This document shows positions 1 through 12,394 of a DNA stretch of 64,000 nt, in pieces (within the stretch, counting starts at the first letter, position 1; every line of letters starts with the position of its first letter). Made by a program: the position numbers and the translations under genes. This DNA is from Castor canadensis (Eukaryota; Chordata; Mammalia; Rodentia; Castoridae). The DNA is taken from NCBI RefSeq assembly GCF_047511655.1, contig NC_133391.1, positions 105,809,384-105,873,383 on the forward strand, in the 5' to 3' direction. The notes beneath the pieces are model-generated. The model searched no databases. It was given only the letters and a program-made list of their open reading frames with translations, and was not told the DNA's origin.

Positions 1-164
1 TTTACTTATAGCTCACTAATCCACAAGGGTAGACAGCAGACCTGAGGTGGGAGAAGCTTGGCAGTGTTGGAAGGTATTACCTTCTGGGGCTGTATATGTC
101 ACATGTTGAATTGAACAGTTGATCTGGAAAATTTAGTAATTGGTCAAGAGTTCTTGCTAGAGTG

Positions 165-463
165 TGTCTTAGTCCATTTTGTGCTGTTATAACAATACCT
201 AAGACTGGATAATTTGTAAGGAATAGAAAATAATTTCTCATGGTAGGAGATTAGGGAGCTAGTGATAATTTCTTGTATCCTAATATGGCAGAAATGGAAT
301 GGTAAAAATGAGATGAACTCTCTCTATCAAGACCTTTTATAATGTCATTAATCCACTTATAAGGACAAATACCACCCAAAAGGCTCTACTTCCTAATTCT
401 GGTGGATTGGAGGTTAAGTTTCTAGCATATTAATTTTGAAGGATACATTCAGACCACAACAGG
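165..463 (-). mobile_element. ERVL-MaLR solo LTR fragment (MLT1/MST-like)
   Basis: Read on the plus strand, the segment begins with the antisense wording of a MaLR LTR 3' end (TTAGTCCATTTTGTGCTGTTATAACA, then AGACTGGATAATTTGTAAGGAA). It runs through the ATCCACTTATAAGGAC block and ends near 'cagaccacaaca'. These are hallmarks of the MLT1/MST/THE1 group, so the element lies on the minus strand. It is non-coding and diverged, and I see no internal region beside it. The subfamily is not resolved. Confidence 0.6.
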
Positions 464-477
464 CTGTCTAGTGCATA

Positions 478-1190
478 ATTTCTTTTTTTATGATTTTATT
501 AGCATATAACTGTTGTATAGGGGATACAATGTGACATTTACATATGTGCTTACAATATGTTTTAGATTTACCACTTCCATCGTTCTTCCTCTTCCTCCCT
601 CTCCCCCTTCTTCCTAACAATTTCTTCAGGTTTCATTCTTCTATTTTATATATGGACACAAAACACATCCACCATATACATCCTCATTCCCCCTTTCCTT
701 GTAATCACCCCTCCCACTAGTCCCCACCTCTGGAAAAGATTTATTTTCTCTCCTGTCCTGCATTTTTAAAAATTGACAGTCCAAGGGGGTTTCGCTTTGG
801 TACTTCAGGTCTGTGTATATCATGCTTTTATCAAATTAACTTCCTCCCCTCCATTACTTATTCTCTATTACCATGCTCCCCTACTATTCAACATCTTGCT
901 ATATAGTACATTATTACTGCAGCACTATTTACAGTTGCCAAGCTGTGGAAGTAGCCCAAATGCCCCACAACTGACGAATGGATTAAGATGTGTATATATG
1001 CACAGTGGAGTTTTATTCAGTCATAAAGAAGAATGAAATTATGTTATTTGCAGGTAAATGTATGAAACTGGAGAATTTCATGTTAAGCAAAGTAAGCCAA
1101 GCTCAAATAATCAAAGGATGCGTGTTTTGGAAGTTAGACCTGTAAGTTAAATGTACATAAAAAACTATATATATATATATATGAATATAA
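478..1190 (-). mobile_element. Old LINE-1 3' end with a probable 5' inversion
   Basis: The left part (about 478-895) is antisense L1 3' UTR. It starts with a T-rich run, then 'tagcatataactgttgtatag' and pyrimidine-rich blocks. The right part (about 897-1190) is sense L1. It includes the end of ORF2 ('ctgcagcactatttacagtt', 'atgaaactggagaa', 'aagtaagccaagctcaaa') and the first bases of the 3' UTR, ending in a TA run at 1166-1182. A minus-strand insertion with its upstream part inverted reads exactly this way. ORF2 is a short, broken remnant. Two independent insertions are the alternative. Confidence 0.6.
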
Positions 1191-2107
1191 TATTTCACTG
1201 TGAATAATTTTGAATAGTTCAGTATCTTACAAATCAATGAAATAAAATATCCTTTATATGTAGCAATGATTTTTCCACAAGAGAACTTTATCTCAAGTTT
1301 TATCTGACAGCTTGCACTGCTTATGGCTGTAAAGAAGGAGAGCAACATAGCCCAAATCATAAGAGCACCAGGCCATGGCTTGGTCAGTAGCCATGATTCC
1401 AGCTCAATGACTCTCCAGCACTAGGACTTTCCATGCTAAATACTTTGAGACATGGATCAATTACAATATTACCCCACCTCTGACTATATAGGTACAGACA
1501 ATCACAAACAAGACATTGAACCATAATTCCTAAATCCTTCTCAAGTTTTAACTAAGAAACATTTAAGTCAGCACTAAGTCATTCAAATCAAATAATCTGT
1601 GTTTTTTGCGGGGAGGGAGTTGAAATTCAATCAGCAGTATCTTAATGAATTAAAAATTATTTAAAAAATATTTTAAGTAGTTTTTTTAGTGGTTTTTGGA
1701 TTTGAACTCAAGGTCTTATGATTGTTAGGCAGGCACTTTACTACTTGAACCACTCTGTGAGCCCTTAAATTTTAAATACAGCTACTAGTAAAGTATCATA
1801 TAACTCAAATTACCAATCCCAGATGACGCCGCTGAGCCTTGTTTTCCAGAAATATGGGTCATGTGCCACTGTTAATATCCAAGATGATATTAGGAGGCAC
1901 AAAGCATGACTCCATGAAATCCATGAGTAATACACTAATTAGCATAGAATCTCTTAAAGACAAAGGTATTTATCTTGAAAAAAACCTTTCAATCCAGACT
2001 CAGTTTGTGTTAATCTCTCAGTTTCTCTAATCCTCCATTTGAATAAAGAAGGGTAGATTTCTGGTAACAGTTTTCATCAGGTAAGTACTGGCCAGATATC
2101 ACTATTG
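1191..2107. other. No gene seen; unique-looking AT-rich DNA around one SINE
   Basis: Apart from the SINE at 1678-1764, I recognise neither coding sequence nor a repeat family here. A 63-codon open frame at 1839-2030 has no recognisable motif and no conserved context. Confidence 0.5.
1678..1764 (-). mobile_element. ID-like half of a rodent dimeric SINE
   Basis: The segment carries the antisense ID/tRNA-like wording 'tttgaactcaaggtcttatg...ttaggcaggcactttactacttgaaccactc' and has a T-rich left edge, which is the reversed A tail. Only this half is recognisable. Confidence 0.75.
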
Positions 2108-2392
2108 GTGGAGTAACCCTTATTCAAAATGCTTTGGCCCAGAATTTTTTGATTTTTTTCTTACACAGAATAGGTTCACACATGGAAAAGATACATCATA
2201 GTTGAAGGAAGCTGGGTTGGTCTTTTCATGGGAATAGTAAATAAACTTTTATGTACCTGAATTTTGACTGGGATCCATCACATGAGGTAACATGGAATTT
2301 TCCACTTGAAGCCTCATATAAGTTCTCAAAAAGTTTGGAATTTTGAAACATTTCAGATTTCAGATCTTTGGATTAGGGAACCTGTACCATAC
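2108..2392. mobile_element. Tigger-like (TcMar) non-autonomous DNA transposon remnant
   Basis: The edges form diverged inverted repeats. The left edge reads 'gtaacccttattcaaaatgctttgg'. The right edge reads 'tttcagatttcagatctttg' followed by 'gattagggaacctgtacc'. This wording is typical of Tigger-derived short elements in mammals. There is no transposase coding sequence. The assignment is from memory of the consensus. Confidence 0.5.
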
Positions 2393-2639
2393 TTTGCTAT
2401 TTTTGTTCTGTTGTATTTATATTTACTCCTATTTTCCATTTATGGCAAATAATTTTGTTTTTCCAATTTGTGTTGTTAAAGCTTGAGTTTTTTCTTTATG
2501 TAAGTGTTATATTAAGTAAAAAAACAAGTCAATTTAGAAATGACAGTACTGATGGTACTGAGATGAGGCAAAATGCAAAAAGGAAATAGAAATAATTGAA
2601 GATTGGCATAGAATACCAAGAAGGAAGCTGACCTAGTTG

Positions 2640-2800
2640 TCTGGAGGAAATTCTGCAACTTACTAGTTGGGTAACTTTTGGTATGTTACTTAACATTGCT
2701 GGGTCTGAGCTTCCATATCCTCTAATTGAACACTTTGAGCCAGATAATCTCTATGAGGCTGTCTTTTTTAGCAATAAAATATGGGATGTAAGTATAGGTA
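2640..2800 (+). mobile_element. MIR-type SINE fragment
   Basis: The MIR core order is visible: 'caacttactagttgggtaac', 'atgttacttaacattgctgg', then a TTCC..ATCCTCTAATTGAA stretch standing in for the 'cctcatctgtaaaatgg' block. It is ancient and strongly diverged. The 110-codon open frame starting at 2683 overlaps it and is not treated as a gene. Confidence 0.5.
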
Positions 2801-5034
2801 AAGCTGAGGGTGAGATTAAGAGGAATTTTGTTGTCTTAAAATATATTTTCAGTACAATAAGACCCTGGACTTTGGGGTGTCTCTCCAGGGACATATTGAT
2901 TGAGTTTATTATTTGTGTCTTCCATCTCACTTTCTATTGTGTCTCCTTCTCCTTGTTCTCGTCTCTTATGTGTAGCCAATTTCTACTTGGTCTCCAGGCT
3001 CCTGGAGAACCCTGAAGACACAAAATCCTGCCCAGTCTGACCTTCCTAGGACGGATCCAACTTCTGTCTTTAATCTTTTCTTCCTAATCAATGTTTGCCT
3101 GTACATCCCTCCCACTCAGATTTCCTGTTAGACAGCTACTATGGTGGAATGCCACTTGGTGTACATATCATAAATGAAAGGTTATGCCATATAACAGCCT
3201 GATGAGCCATTCTCACTGGAATAGTAAGTGCATTTTAGTTGTGTGAACCAAGGACAATAAGAGAACATTAGAATGGGAGAAACTTTGAGGAACCTTTCTA
3301 GTGCTCCTTAAATAAGAGGATTTATGCAATTTTTCATGTCATTTGTATACAATAATCTAAATTCATCTTTCTCCTTGCAAGTCAAGGAGAAAATTAATAG
3401 AATTTAAAAGATCTTAGGTCCTAAATAGTAGAAAGATCACAATAGATCATACACCATGTCTTCTTTCAGACAATAACTAACTGCCATATTCCCATGGTTT
3501 TAGAGTTTATATTTATATAACTATATCTTCAGGATTTTCAGAAGGCTGGGGTTCCTTGGGAGCTCAATAAAAGCTTCCATCTAAGTATACTGTCAAGGTT
3601 CCATATGCTGGTATTTGTTAGAAAGTGGAAATGAAAGAAATAATCTCTTCTTGCCTTAATTTTAGTCTAGGCTTTCCAGTTCTGGCATTACCTTTACTCC
3701 CATACTTGTATATAGATTTTTAAAAAAACCCTCACTGCCCCCTGGCTAATTCTGACATAGTCCCATCACATAGGTATACTAGTTTTCAGGTATGGGATGG
3801 CAAAATATTTTCCAGAATTTCTCCTTGTTGCTTTTGGCATTCAGTCAGACCACACCTCTCAAAGATTCACTAAACCATCTAAATGAAGGCTATTTTCAGA
3901 CATATTTCATGGTCCTTTTCTGTTCCCCACTGTTAGTTAAAGGTTGATTTTGATACTGAGTATACACACAGATGCAACCTATTTTGGACTGAGCGCAATG
4001 TGACTTTGCTCAACTACATTTTTACCTTGTTATGTTCTATGTGATTTTATTCTTGCTTCATTAGACAGTTGTTATTTCTTCTTTGTTGGCTAGCTTCCCG
4101 GTAGGTAGATTCTGATATTGAAAAACAGGTTAGATTAGTTTAGTACATGTCTGTCAAGTTCATGTTCTTTTGGTGGAGGAAATGATTTAAGTGAATCTCA
4201 CTCATTTTGAAACACCTACATTAAGGGTTGCTTACAGAATAAGGCATATAGCTTTCAAAAATCTCTGTTTTGAATGTATAGCCTGGCAAAGTCTATAGCA
4301 ATATTTTAATTTTCTTTCTAGCATCTATTTATCCTAAATTCTAGTTTTTTCCCACTATTTAATTACCAAAATCTAAAATGTAAAAATTCAATGAAAATTA
4401 TTTCCACATATCCTATTATTTTTCATATGAGTGTTTTCACTCATATTCAGGAAAAATATTGTAATTATAAACCTCCCATAACACACTAAATACCTCTAAA
4501 AAGTATTTGCAGTGGAAAGTTGCTTTTTTTCCTTTTATGAGTCTGGTAAAGCTAAACTTCAACTTTATAGTGGACAAATTGCTTTTTAATTATCACTGGA
4601 CTGGGGGAGCAAATATTTTTATTATTAGTAGTAACAGTATTTTATCTCTTTGGTTATAGTCCATTGGTCATAGAATAGGTTTTTGAGGGAGGGTTTTGTT
4701 ATCTCAGAATTTAAGAGAATATTAGAAAGCTATTTTTTTCTCTAAGTATATTGACAGTAAAGTAACAATGACCAAGTTGTTGTAATTATTTGTACTTTCA
4801 GTCTCATTCCTTTTTTGTATGAATGTGAAGGAAAGTTAAAGTACAAAGGAGAATACCTATACTCTTAACAAAATTAGACCTTATTATACTGAAAAAAGTC
4901 AAGCTACTTGGCATTGCTCCAGTTAGCTGAATTATACACTAGATTCAAAACTTCATACTTTGACTTCTAAGCCTGACTTAGTCAGACTGACAGGCTGAAT
5001 AGGGTCCAGTGAGCTTGGAGACAACTGACAAAGC
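2801..5034. other. No gene or clear repeat recognised
   Basis: This is about 2.2 kb of AT-rich sequence with frequent stops in all frames. I see no splice-bounded conserved exon, no simple repeat of note and no family I can name. Confidence 0.45.
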
Positions 5035-5212
5035 CATTTAAAATGTACTTTCTGAATACAGTGTTGTTCTATGATCTTGGATAGGTCACTTCACACCCCT
5101 TAGTCTCAGTTTCTTCATTAGTAAAATAGGAAAGTTATGTCCTGTTGTGGGGGCTTACTGTGAAAATAGAAGATGGTATATATGAAATGCACAGTGCCTG
5201 GCGATGTCAGTG
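5035..5212 (+). mobile_element. MIR SINE
   Basis: Sense MIR landmarks occur in order: 'gatcttggataggtcacttcac', 'tagtctcagtttcttcatta', 'gtaaaatagg', and 'cacagtgcctggc' near the 3' side. Confidence 0.65.
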
Positions 5213-6439
5213 TTTTTAAAAAGTTAGTTGTAAGGATTCATTTTAAGTAAGAGTAACCTGTAAGTTTGACCTGTATTATTTCTAAATGTACTATTGAACA
5301 ATCCTCACTGTTTAACTCAGAGATGATTTCTGGTTCTTAGCCTGTGGCTGCTACTGTAGTGTTGGAGCCATAAGCCACTTAGTTGTATGTTATGCAAATG
5401 GAATTATTAGTAATGGCTTTACAGAGAATATAAATCTATTGGTAAAGTTAATCAACCACATAGGAATACCCTTGACATCCACTTTTTTAAACTGTTGGCT
5501 TATCCCTTTTTAACGTTCATAATGTAATTTCAACTCTATGCAAACCAGTTAAGGATGTCTAATGATACATCTGGTTGCTGATTTGCATTACCATATTCAG
5601 TTAATAAAAATATACTTTCTCTTCTTATGACTCAGAGTCCTTGATTGATATTTATTAACAGTCTATGGATATAGTTTGATTGCAAGATGTGATAATCCCA
5701 GTCCTAAGTGTTTGTTTATGATAAAGATAAGGAAACTAAATGACTGATCTTTCTGCATCATGCAATAGTGCCACTAAGGAGGGATTTATGGTTTGTCAAC
5801 TGCTGTGTTCCCAGAGCTTAAAGTCATCCTCAACATAAACATTGAACAAACATTCATGAATAACTGATTTTAAATCTATTATGATATAATAATTATTTCA
5901 TTTTTGTATTTTCTTTCTGAGTTAAGGTTATGCCTGTATGAATTTGATGTTATTATTTAAAGAATCATTAAATAAAAACATACCTATGTGATGAAAAGTA
6001 AGCTTTTTCTTAAAAGTATTAACAGCATAGGTTTCCTTTAAAAAGTAATAAAAAGTTAAAGTTTTCAATTTAAATTTATTTTGGCATATGCTGTGTTACT
6101 CTCTCTCTTTTCCATTCCTCTCTGCCTCTACATATTTACCATGTATGTTTGTATAAAGAATATATAGATATGCATGTATGTATATTTATGTATATATTAT
6201 TTATAGACACATGCATAATAAATAGGTATACTAGTCAATCATTTGCTAGTGTGAAGATTTTCTCTAAATATTTTTCTTTGATTTGCATCATTTTTATTAC
6301 AGAAAATAAAATCCATCTATGCTGCACATTCTTACTTTCTGTAAATCTGGCTTTTAGAACATTTCTAGGGGTGCAGTCCCATCTATTCTTCAACCCTCCT
6401 GTCAGTGATGTCATGCCTCAGTTGCAGTTGTAGTCATCT
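5213..6439. other. No gene recognised; AT-rich spacer
   Basis: The stretch holds TA- and TG-rich runs near 6150-6230 (for example 'atgcatgtatgtatatttatg'). No named repeat or coding exon could be supported. Confidence 0.45.
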
Positions 6440-7425
6440 CAAAGGGCAAAAGCAGATGTGATGTGGCTGCCCCAAGGCAGCCACACATTGTGAGCTCCTG
6501 GCAGGCCTGCTGGAGGCATAGCTCTTGACATTGTCTGGACCAGGCCTGCTGGGGACAGTCAAAGCAGCAGCATGGCATCACCTTCACCAGCCCATATCCA
6601 GTAGCAGAACCAGTCCTCCCTACTGGTCCTCTGGGGACTGGCCGTCACAGAGACATGGTGGCACCGTCGCCAGGCAGTCGACCATTCTGGGCTTCTCTTT
6701 GGGCAGGCCTGGACCAGGGCCTTAGGGGATCTGTGTGTCCATGGTATAAATCGGCCTCAGCAGGCACCTCAACTCCGTAGACCCGTAGCGCCAGGCAGAG
6801 CACTGCCACGGCTAGGTGCTGAGCCTGGAGCCAGAGGCACAGACCCCAGGGTAGCCGCCCCGCAGCAGGGCCCAAGCTGTGACAGAGGTGGGGGTCCGCT
6901 GCCAGCTGTGACGGTTCAGCCAATTCTTGAGGGCAATCAGGGTGTGGAGCAGGTACTCGAGTGGATGCTGGAAGGACACCTGGAAGCGCAGAATTCTGAG
7001 CCTGAGGAGCTCACACTGCACGACGCTGTCTCGGAGCTCCCAGAAGCGCGAGTCCAGCTCCAAGGGCTCGCTGCTCAGGTTAAAGTACCTGGTGGACACG
7101 CTGATGATGTCACGAGTACGCAAGCGTTGCTCCTCCACTTTGCCCGCCAAGTAAATGGAAGACACCGCAACCAGGTTGATCTCGCAGAACTTAGGGTATA
7201 TGGTGCAACCAGTGGCAATGGGAGTGGACCGCGTCCCTACTTGACACCTTGTCACTCGGACGTGGACCCTCGCCTCGGTCCCCAGCACCTCGGCCTCTTC
7301 TCTGCAAGTGTCAGTGTGATCGGCTTCCATGAGGCCCCGCCCGGCGGCCCCACGACCCCGCACCAGGAGGAGAGGCGCCCCCTGCGCGCGGGCCTGGGCG
7401 GGAGTCGTCGTGTCTACCACTTTGT
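6440..7425 (-). pseudogene. CCNQ: Retrocopy (processed pseudogene) of cyclin Q, CCNQ/FAM58A
   Basis: Cyclin Q is the cyclin partner of CDK10 and is about 248 residues long in human. The minus strand here encodes most of it without introns. The native Met falls at about 7330. Recognisable blocks follow: [22 protein letters not shown] (cyclin box), [22 protein letters not shown] and [12 protein letters not shown]. The frame shifts near 6860-6870 and resumes with [11 protein letters not shown] and [10 protein letters not shown]. Roughly 25-30 codons are then missing, and the C-terminus IYTMDTQIP with its stop appears in a third frame at 6722. Smaller deletions remove the segment after the RVTR block and about seven residues before VAVSSIY. 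GC-rich DNA at 7331-7425 is 5' leader, and 6440-6721 is probable 3' UTR. No poly(A) tail is preserved at the low-coordinate end, so that boundary is uncertain. The gene is not functional. Confidence 0.9.
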
Positions 7426-7732
7426 CTGGAATGTGGTAGCTGTTCAGTGATTATTTATTGATTAAATGTATCTGACCTAATGAAATATTCTATACATATG
7501 TACACATCTTATTTCTAATACATCTGTTTGTAGTACGTATGAATGTTTAGGTGTATTTTATTTAAGTACAGAATAAATAAAAATAATTTTACATATAAAT
7601 TTAAGCAAAACATTCTAGAACAGAGAATACATTAAATTAATCAACTTATTTGAATCACTAGATTATTATTCTCTAGGATCTATAATGCAGGGTCATAAAT
7701 TTGTCTGTTTATTGATTTATTAAGTTAGTTAG

Positions 7733-7940
7733 TTCGGGTGGGACTGGGATTTGAACTCAGGGTTATGTCCAAAGCAGGTGTTCTACCACTTGAGCCACAC
7801 TTCCAGTCAATTTTTCTTTGGTTATTTTGGAGATGGGGTCTTGTGAAATATTTGCCTGGGCTGTCCTTGAACTGTGATCCCCCATTCTCAGTCTCCTAAG
7901 TAACTAGAATTGCAGGTGTGAGCCACTGCCACCTGGCTAA
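7733..7940 (-). mobile_element. Full dimeric rodent SINE (ID-like + B1-like)
   Basis: The antisense ID-like half ('ggatttgaactcagg', 'ctaccacttgagccacact') is followed by the antisense B1-like half ('ggagatggggtcttgtg', 'cctcctaagtaactagaattgcagg' style, 'tgtgagccactgcc'). Both monomers are present in the order seen elsewhere in the window. This is useful for identifying the lineage. Confidence 0.8.
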
Positions 7941-9423
7941 GTTTTTATTTATTTATTTTTCTAACTTTGTTTTTTAAAGATAAAATGAGTAATTAACAAT
8001 TTTACTTTAATATCTCAAAACCTTTAATTTAAAAACCAGTAAGAACCTATTCATTCTAAAGCAGTGAGTGTAATGTGAGGGCAATATTTAATTGTTCGTG
8101 CATCTTATTTTTAGTTATATTTTTCCCTCATACATGAAAATACTTCTGGCCATTCCTTCATCTAAACTCTAGAGGTTAAATTTATGTTCCTTTCATCTGA
8201 TTTTTTGTTGTAATAACAATAGCATTCTACAACCCTTGAAATCTTATACAGACCAAATGTAGTCATTCAAGTCACTTTTAATTTACCTAGTTGAATCAAA
8301 GCAATGGGCAGCATTAATTAGAAACATCATTTTTTTTTTACCTCAGCAAATCTAAACCTTATGCAGTTTAGATATAAATCAAGCTATACTTTGATAAACT
8401 TGGTAACTCTAGGTCCAGGAAATTAGTCCTCAAATATGACACTGCTTTGATTATTAGATGTTGATGCAAGAGAATTGCACAGCTTCCTTAAACCTATGAT
8501 AACAATAAAAAGTTATGGAAAGTTAGGAAGATTATATTATAACCGGTTTCACTTTGCCTTTCTCTGCCTCTCATGATATTAAAAGGATTAACTGCTAACA
8601 TTGAGGAGAAAAAAATCCTCTTTTTTTTCTCTCTTTTTGGCAGGTGTTTATGTGGATTTGTTCCATATGTGCACATGTATAGACAAGAAATTGGAGGGCG
8701 TGTTTCTCATACCACCAAAACCCATGAATAACTCATTTCCATAAGCACTGATGATATTATTCTGAGTTTACATTAGAAAATAATGGGCTGGTTCTAATCT
8801 ATAAGCCACTATCTTAGAATTTGAATTTCTTGGTAGTCTTTAGTGATTAACTCCTTCAGGGCAGGAAGTAGTTTCTTAAACTGTGAAGCAATGTTGTCTT
8901 CTGATTCATCATTATCCTGAGTGAAAAAAAAACCAACCTCTCTGTATGGAAAAAATTAACATAATCGGCTTCCAACTTAACCACACATTACTATCTAAAA
9001 TGTATTTGTGAATTTGCTGTCTGAACATGGATCAAACATTTTACCAGAGAAGCAGGTTTTTAAAGTATTATGGCCAATAATAGAAGTGTTGAAGAGCTAG
9101 AAGTCTTCAGTGGCAGCTAAAGTATTCAAAATAACAGAATTCATGAAGATAGAGCTATAAGTCTTACAGACAATTGCATGGTTACGAAACTTTAGCAAAA
9201 GTAGTGTTAAATTCAAGTCAGAGCTCTAGCAAGGTTATTTTACAAAAAGCTTTTCTTCCCAAAAAGAGTAGAAATGAATTGACTGTCTCTAGGAGGGGCA
9301 TTTCATTCTATTGTAGTCTTCTTCACAATCTACTTGTGATCTCTGATGTTTCACCTTACTGTTTGGCTTTACTGGGATACAATTCCATTTCCTTTAATTT
9401 TTTTTCCTTAATACTTTTTCCTT
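7941..9423. other. No gene seen; AT-rich spacer
   Basis: There is a poly-T run near 8331 and nothing else I can name. Short open frames here have no recognisable protein motif. Confidence 0.45.
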
Positions 9424-9494
9424 TTTTGGTTTGCATTATGGGCCTTGTACCTGCTAGACAAGCACTCTACTACTTGAGCCACACTCTAGACCTA
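9424..9494 (-). mobile_element. SINE fragment, ID-like half
   Basis: The antisense wording 'gcattatgggccttgtacc' and 'gctagacaagcactctacta', followed by 'cttgagccacactc', matches the other ID-like halves in this window. Confidence 0.7.
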
Positions 9495-10974
9495 ATTAAT
9501 ATTTTTTTCTTATAGTAACAGTGGTAGTTCTGGATTTGTAAGCTCTCAGTTCTTCAAAAATGTTAACTACAGAGAATACAACCTTCTAACAGATTACATG
9601 CTTTAGTTGCATATTATTTTCCAGTAGTTTTTCTGTCACTCTCTCCTAATGATGACTAAAAAATGCTAGAACTAAATGTCTTTTTTTTTATATCTACAAC
9701 TACACTATCCATTACTATAAATGTTAAGACAGCATGAGGACTTCAAGAAGAACACAGTTGGCCTTATGATAAACACTGAGGAATGCTATTTTTGTGAATT
9801 TGTGGTTGGATTTTGAACCAAATACATTCTTAGAAGGATTCTTTTAACTTAATATGTGCTCCATGGTGTGCACTGGAATTGAAGAGAATATGTACCTGTG
9901 TGTATATTCTGGACATAGATTTCCTCCATTCTGCTCTCTCTGCCTTGGCAAAATATGCTTTGGATGACATTAAGGAAAGTTCATATTTTCAAGTTTGTAA
10001 TGAATAGGGGACCAAATTCTAAATATAGATTTTTCTTCAAACATCATACTTGACTAAATTTTTATCATTATAGGACATCATTGAAGTGTTTGATTAATAA
10101 GTATATATGCGATTTTCTACTGCAATGTTACTGAGCAATCTTCAATATTTTAGTGTGAAGATGACAGACATATCCCTCAAAAAACTAAGACTACAAAACG
10201 ATTTTAAGAATCTGTTGAACATTCACAAAAAAATGTTATAGGCCATGCTAAAGATAAAGCTTCCATAGTTTCCAGACATAAATATTGGTCTGATTATACT
10301 ATTACCATATTTAGGATAATTAATAATAAAAATTAATATCTTTAAGAATTCTACATGTTTTATATATAAGTAGTAATATTCTTTTCTAGATGCTGACTCT
10401 GCTTAGGAAATTTAAATATTAAGAAGGACAGGTAATAAGTATGTCACTTAATAACAGGTAGCTTATTAATAATCTAGCATAAGTGAGGCAATGGACAGTA
10501 GATAATTATAAGGTAATTGCTCTGATATTACACATAGAAGTATTCCATATTACTTTTCTCTGCAAGTAACTTGGTGGGGCCAATGACTTGTTTTATTTTT
10601 CAATTTTTTTCTTTTGTACTTTATAACTTTTCTACAATTACCAGATAACACTCTTTAATGAGAAATATAAAATTTCAAGGTAAATATAGAGTATACTCTT
10701 CACAAGAAATACCTTCAAAACTTGCTCTTGGAGTTTAGTGTTTGTCAGGAATAATCTAATTTATTTGTGAAAGTAAAATCTTTTTATAGTTCAGTATTTC
10801 ACAAGAAATCAAATTTGATACACACATATGTATGGTTTGGTAAGGAAAATATACTAAAACATCCTTTAGTTTCCTTAGAAAAGAGTAAACTCAGTACTTT
10901 TTCAACACTTACATTTTGTTAAGAATAGCATCTAGGTTCTTTCAAACTCAGCAATTTGAATAAACTCGATAGTA
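9495..10974. other. No gene or repeat recognised
   Basis: AT-rich sequence with stops in all frames. I see no named element. Confidence 0.4.
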
Positions 10975-11460
10975 TCTGTGTAAGACCTTGTAACCAGGGA
11001 TGCTGCTGCCACCACTTCTGTTCCCTTGGCCTACCCTCCAGGTCATGTGCTATTTTGAACCATAACAGCACCTGCCCAGGGTTTTCTGTCTTGGGTACCT
11101 GGATGTCTGCCTTAGGGTCTTCTCTGGCTACTTGGAGGAATACTTGGCTTGCATATTGGGCAAGTCATAAGTAGCTTCTAGTTCTCACCTCTCCTCCTCT
11201 CCCTATGGCATTCCCTGGAGCATTCTTCAAATAAGTAGTGCAGAGGGGTTTATACCCTGCTCCCTCATTTCAGGAGGCATGTTCCACATGGTTTATAAGG
11301 GTCCTCAGCAGGACTTGGTCCAGTTGCCCACAGCAGAAACTTCCCCATTATTAATGTTCCTTTTTCTGTTTTCCTTCCTTTAACTATCTTATTTCCCCAC
11401 TCAACTCCCAAATAAACTACTTGAATCCAAATGCCTGTGTCAGTCTGCTTTCTGACAGGA
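10975..11460 (+). mobile_element. Probable endogenous retroviral solo LTR (ERVL-like)
   Basis: A moderately GC-richer block of about 480 bp ends in the classic LTR arrangement: 'caaataaactacttgaatcc' (AATAAA at 11411-11416), then 'cctgtgtcagtctgctttctg'. This is the R/U5-like end of several mammalian LTR families. I see no coding internal region. The family is not assigned, and the 5' edge is approximate. Confidence 0.5.
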
Positions 11461-11689
11461 GAATATAATCTAAGGTTTCATGATAGGTTTTATATAGCCC
11501 CTGGAAGTGTGTGCACTACTAAATTCCTGATACTTAACATGTCCTTAGCACATATAAAAATGAAATAATTTTCTAGGCTTCAACTATATCTGAATCTAGC
11601 AGGGAAGTCAGTGAAGTTCTCTACAGAATAAGGTATACTGGATTAATTTCTAAAGAGGCCCATGGAAAGTAGGCACTAATTATAAATTT

Positions 11690-11860
11690 GGAAATCAGTG
11701 AAGGCTTCAAGGAGTACGGGGTATTAAATCAGATATTTGAAAGATCACTAAGATTTTGTCAAGTGGAAGAAAAGGAGTGAAATGACATTTCAGGGCAATG
11801 AAAGAGGAATGACAAAGTCACTGAAGTGTTAAGGTAGATAGACTGATCAAAGAAAATAAT
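11690..11860 (-). mobile_element. Possible LINE-2 fragment (antisense)
   Basis: Wording such as 'agtgaaggcttcaaggagta' followed by 'tatttgaaagatc' and 'ggcaatgaaagaggaatgac' resembles antisense L2 3' sequence ('gaaggcctctctgaggaggtgacatttgag' type). It is heavily diverged and the call is weak. Confidence 0.3.
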
Positions 11861-12394
11861 AGCATTCTTTAGCTGATTCTTGGGATGTGCAAAGCAATAG
11901 GGCAGAAAGCAAAATGAATCTGTTTGTCTACAGTAGCCTGGACATTTAGGGAAGCTCTAACCAGATGGGGGAAGAATGTTTCAGAACTGTACAGGCCTAT
12001 TTTTTTTTTCATGTGACTTCTAAAAAAAGACTTCACCCACGCATTGACAGTCACTTCCTTTGCTAACATTATTTTGAAAGTCTGACTCACTAATAGAATA
12101 TTTTTCCTAAAACTTAAGACATTTAGAGTTTGTTTATTTTTTCTTTTCTTTTTTTCAGGAAGACAATAAAAAGAGAAAGGAGCTTTTCTTTCTACCTGGA
12201 ATTTCAACAACTGTTTCTGCCTTTCAATGTCTGTCTCATTGGAATTCATTTCTTTAAGACTTCCACTTTGAAAATATCATGCAGCTCTACTTGTTCCTGT
12301 AGGAGACTGCTATGCTCACTCTCCTTATACAAATAAGCTTGTGAACAGGAAGAGTAGGGAGACTAACGTAATTGTCATGTAGTGTATGGTGGGT
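11861..12394. other. No gene recognised
   Basis: Open frames on both strands (11869-12249 minus, 12130-12336 plus) are low-complexity, lysine- or phenylalanine-rich chance frames with no family resemblance. Confidence 0.4.

Noticed and set aside
2683..3015. 110-codon open frame
   Set aside because: It overlaps a MIR-type repeat, shows no domain or conserved context, and lies in a region without exon signals.
6908..7450. 180-codon open frame on the plus strand
   Set aside because: It is the antisense of the CCNQ retrocopy. The opposite strand carries the clear cyclin Q similarity, and this frame has no recognisable motif.
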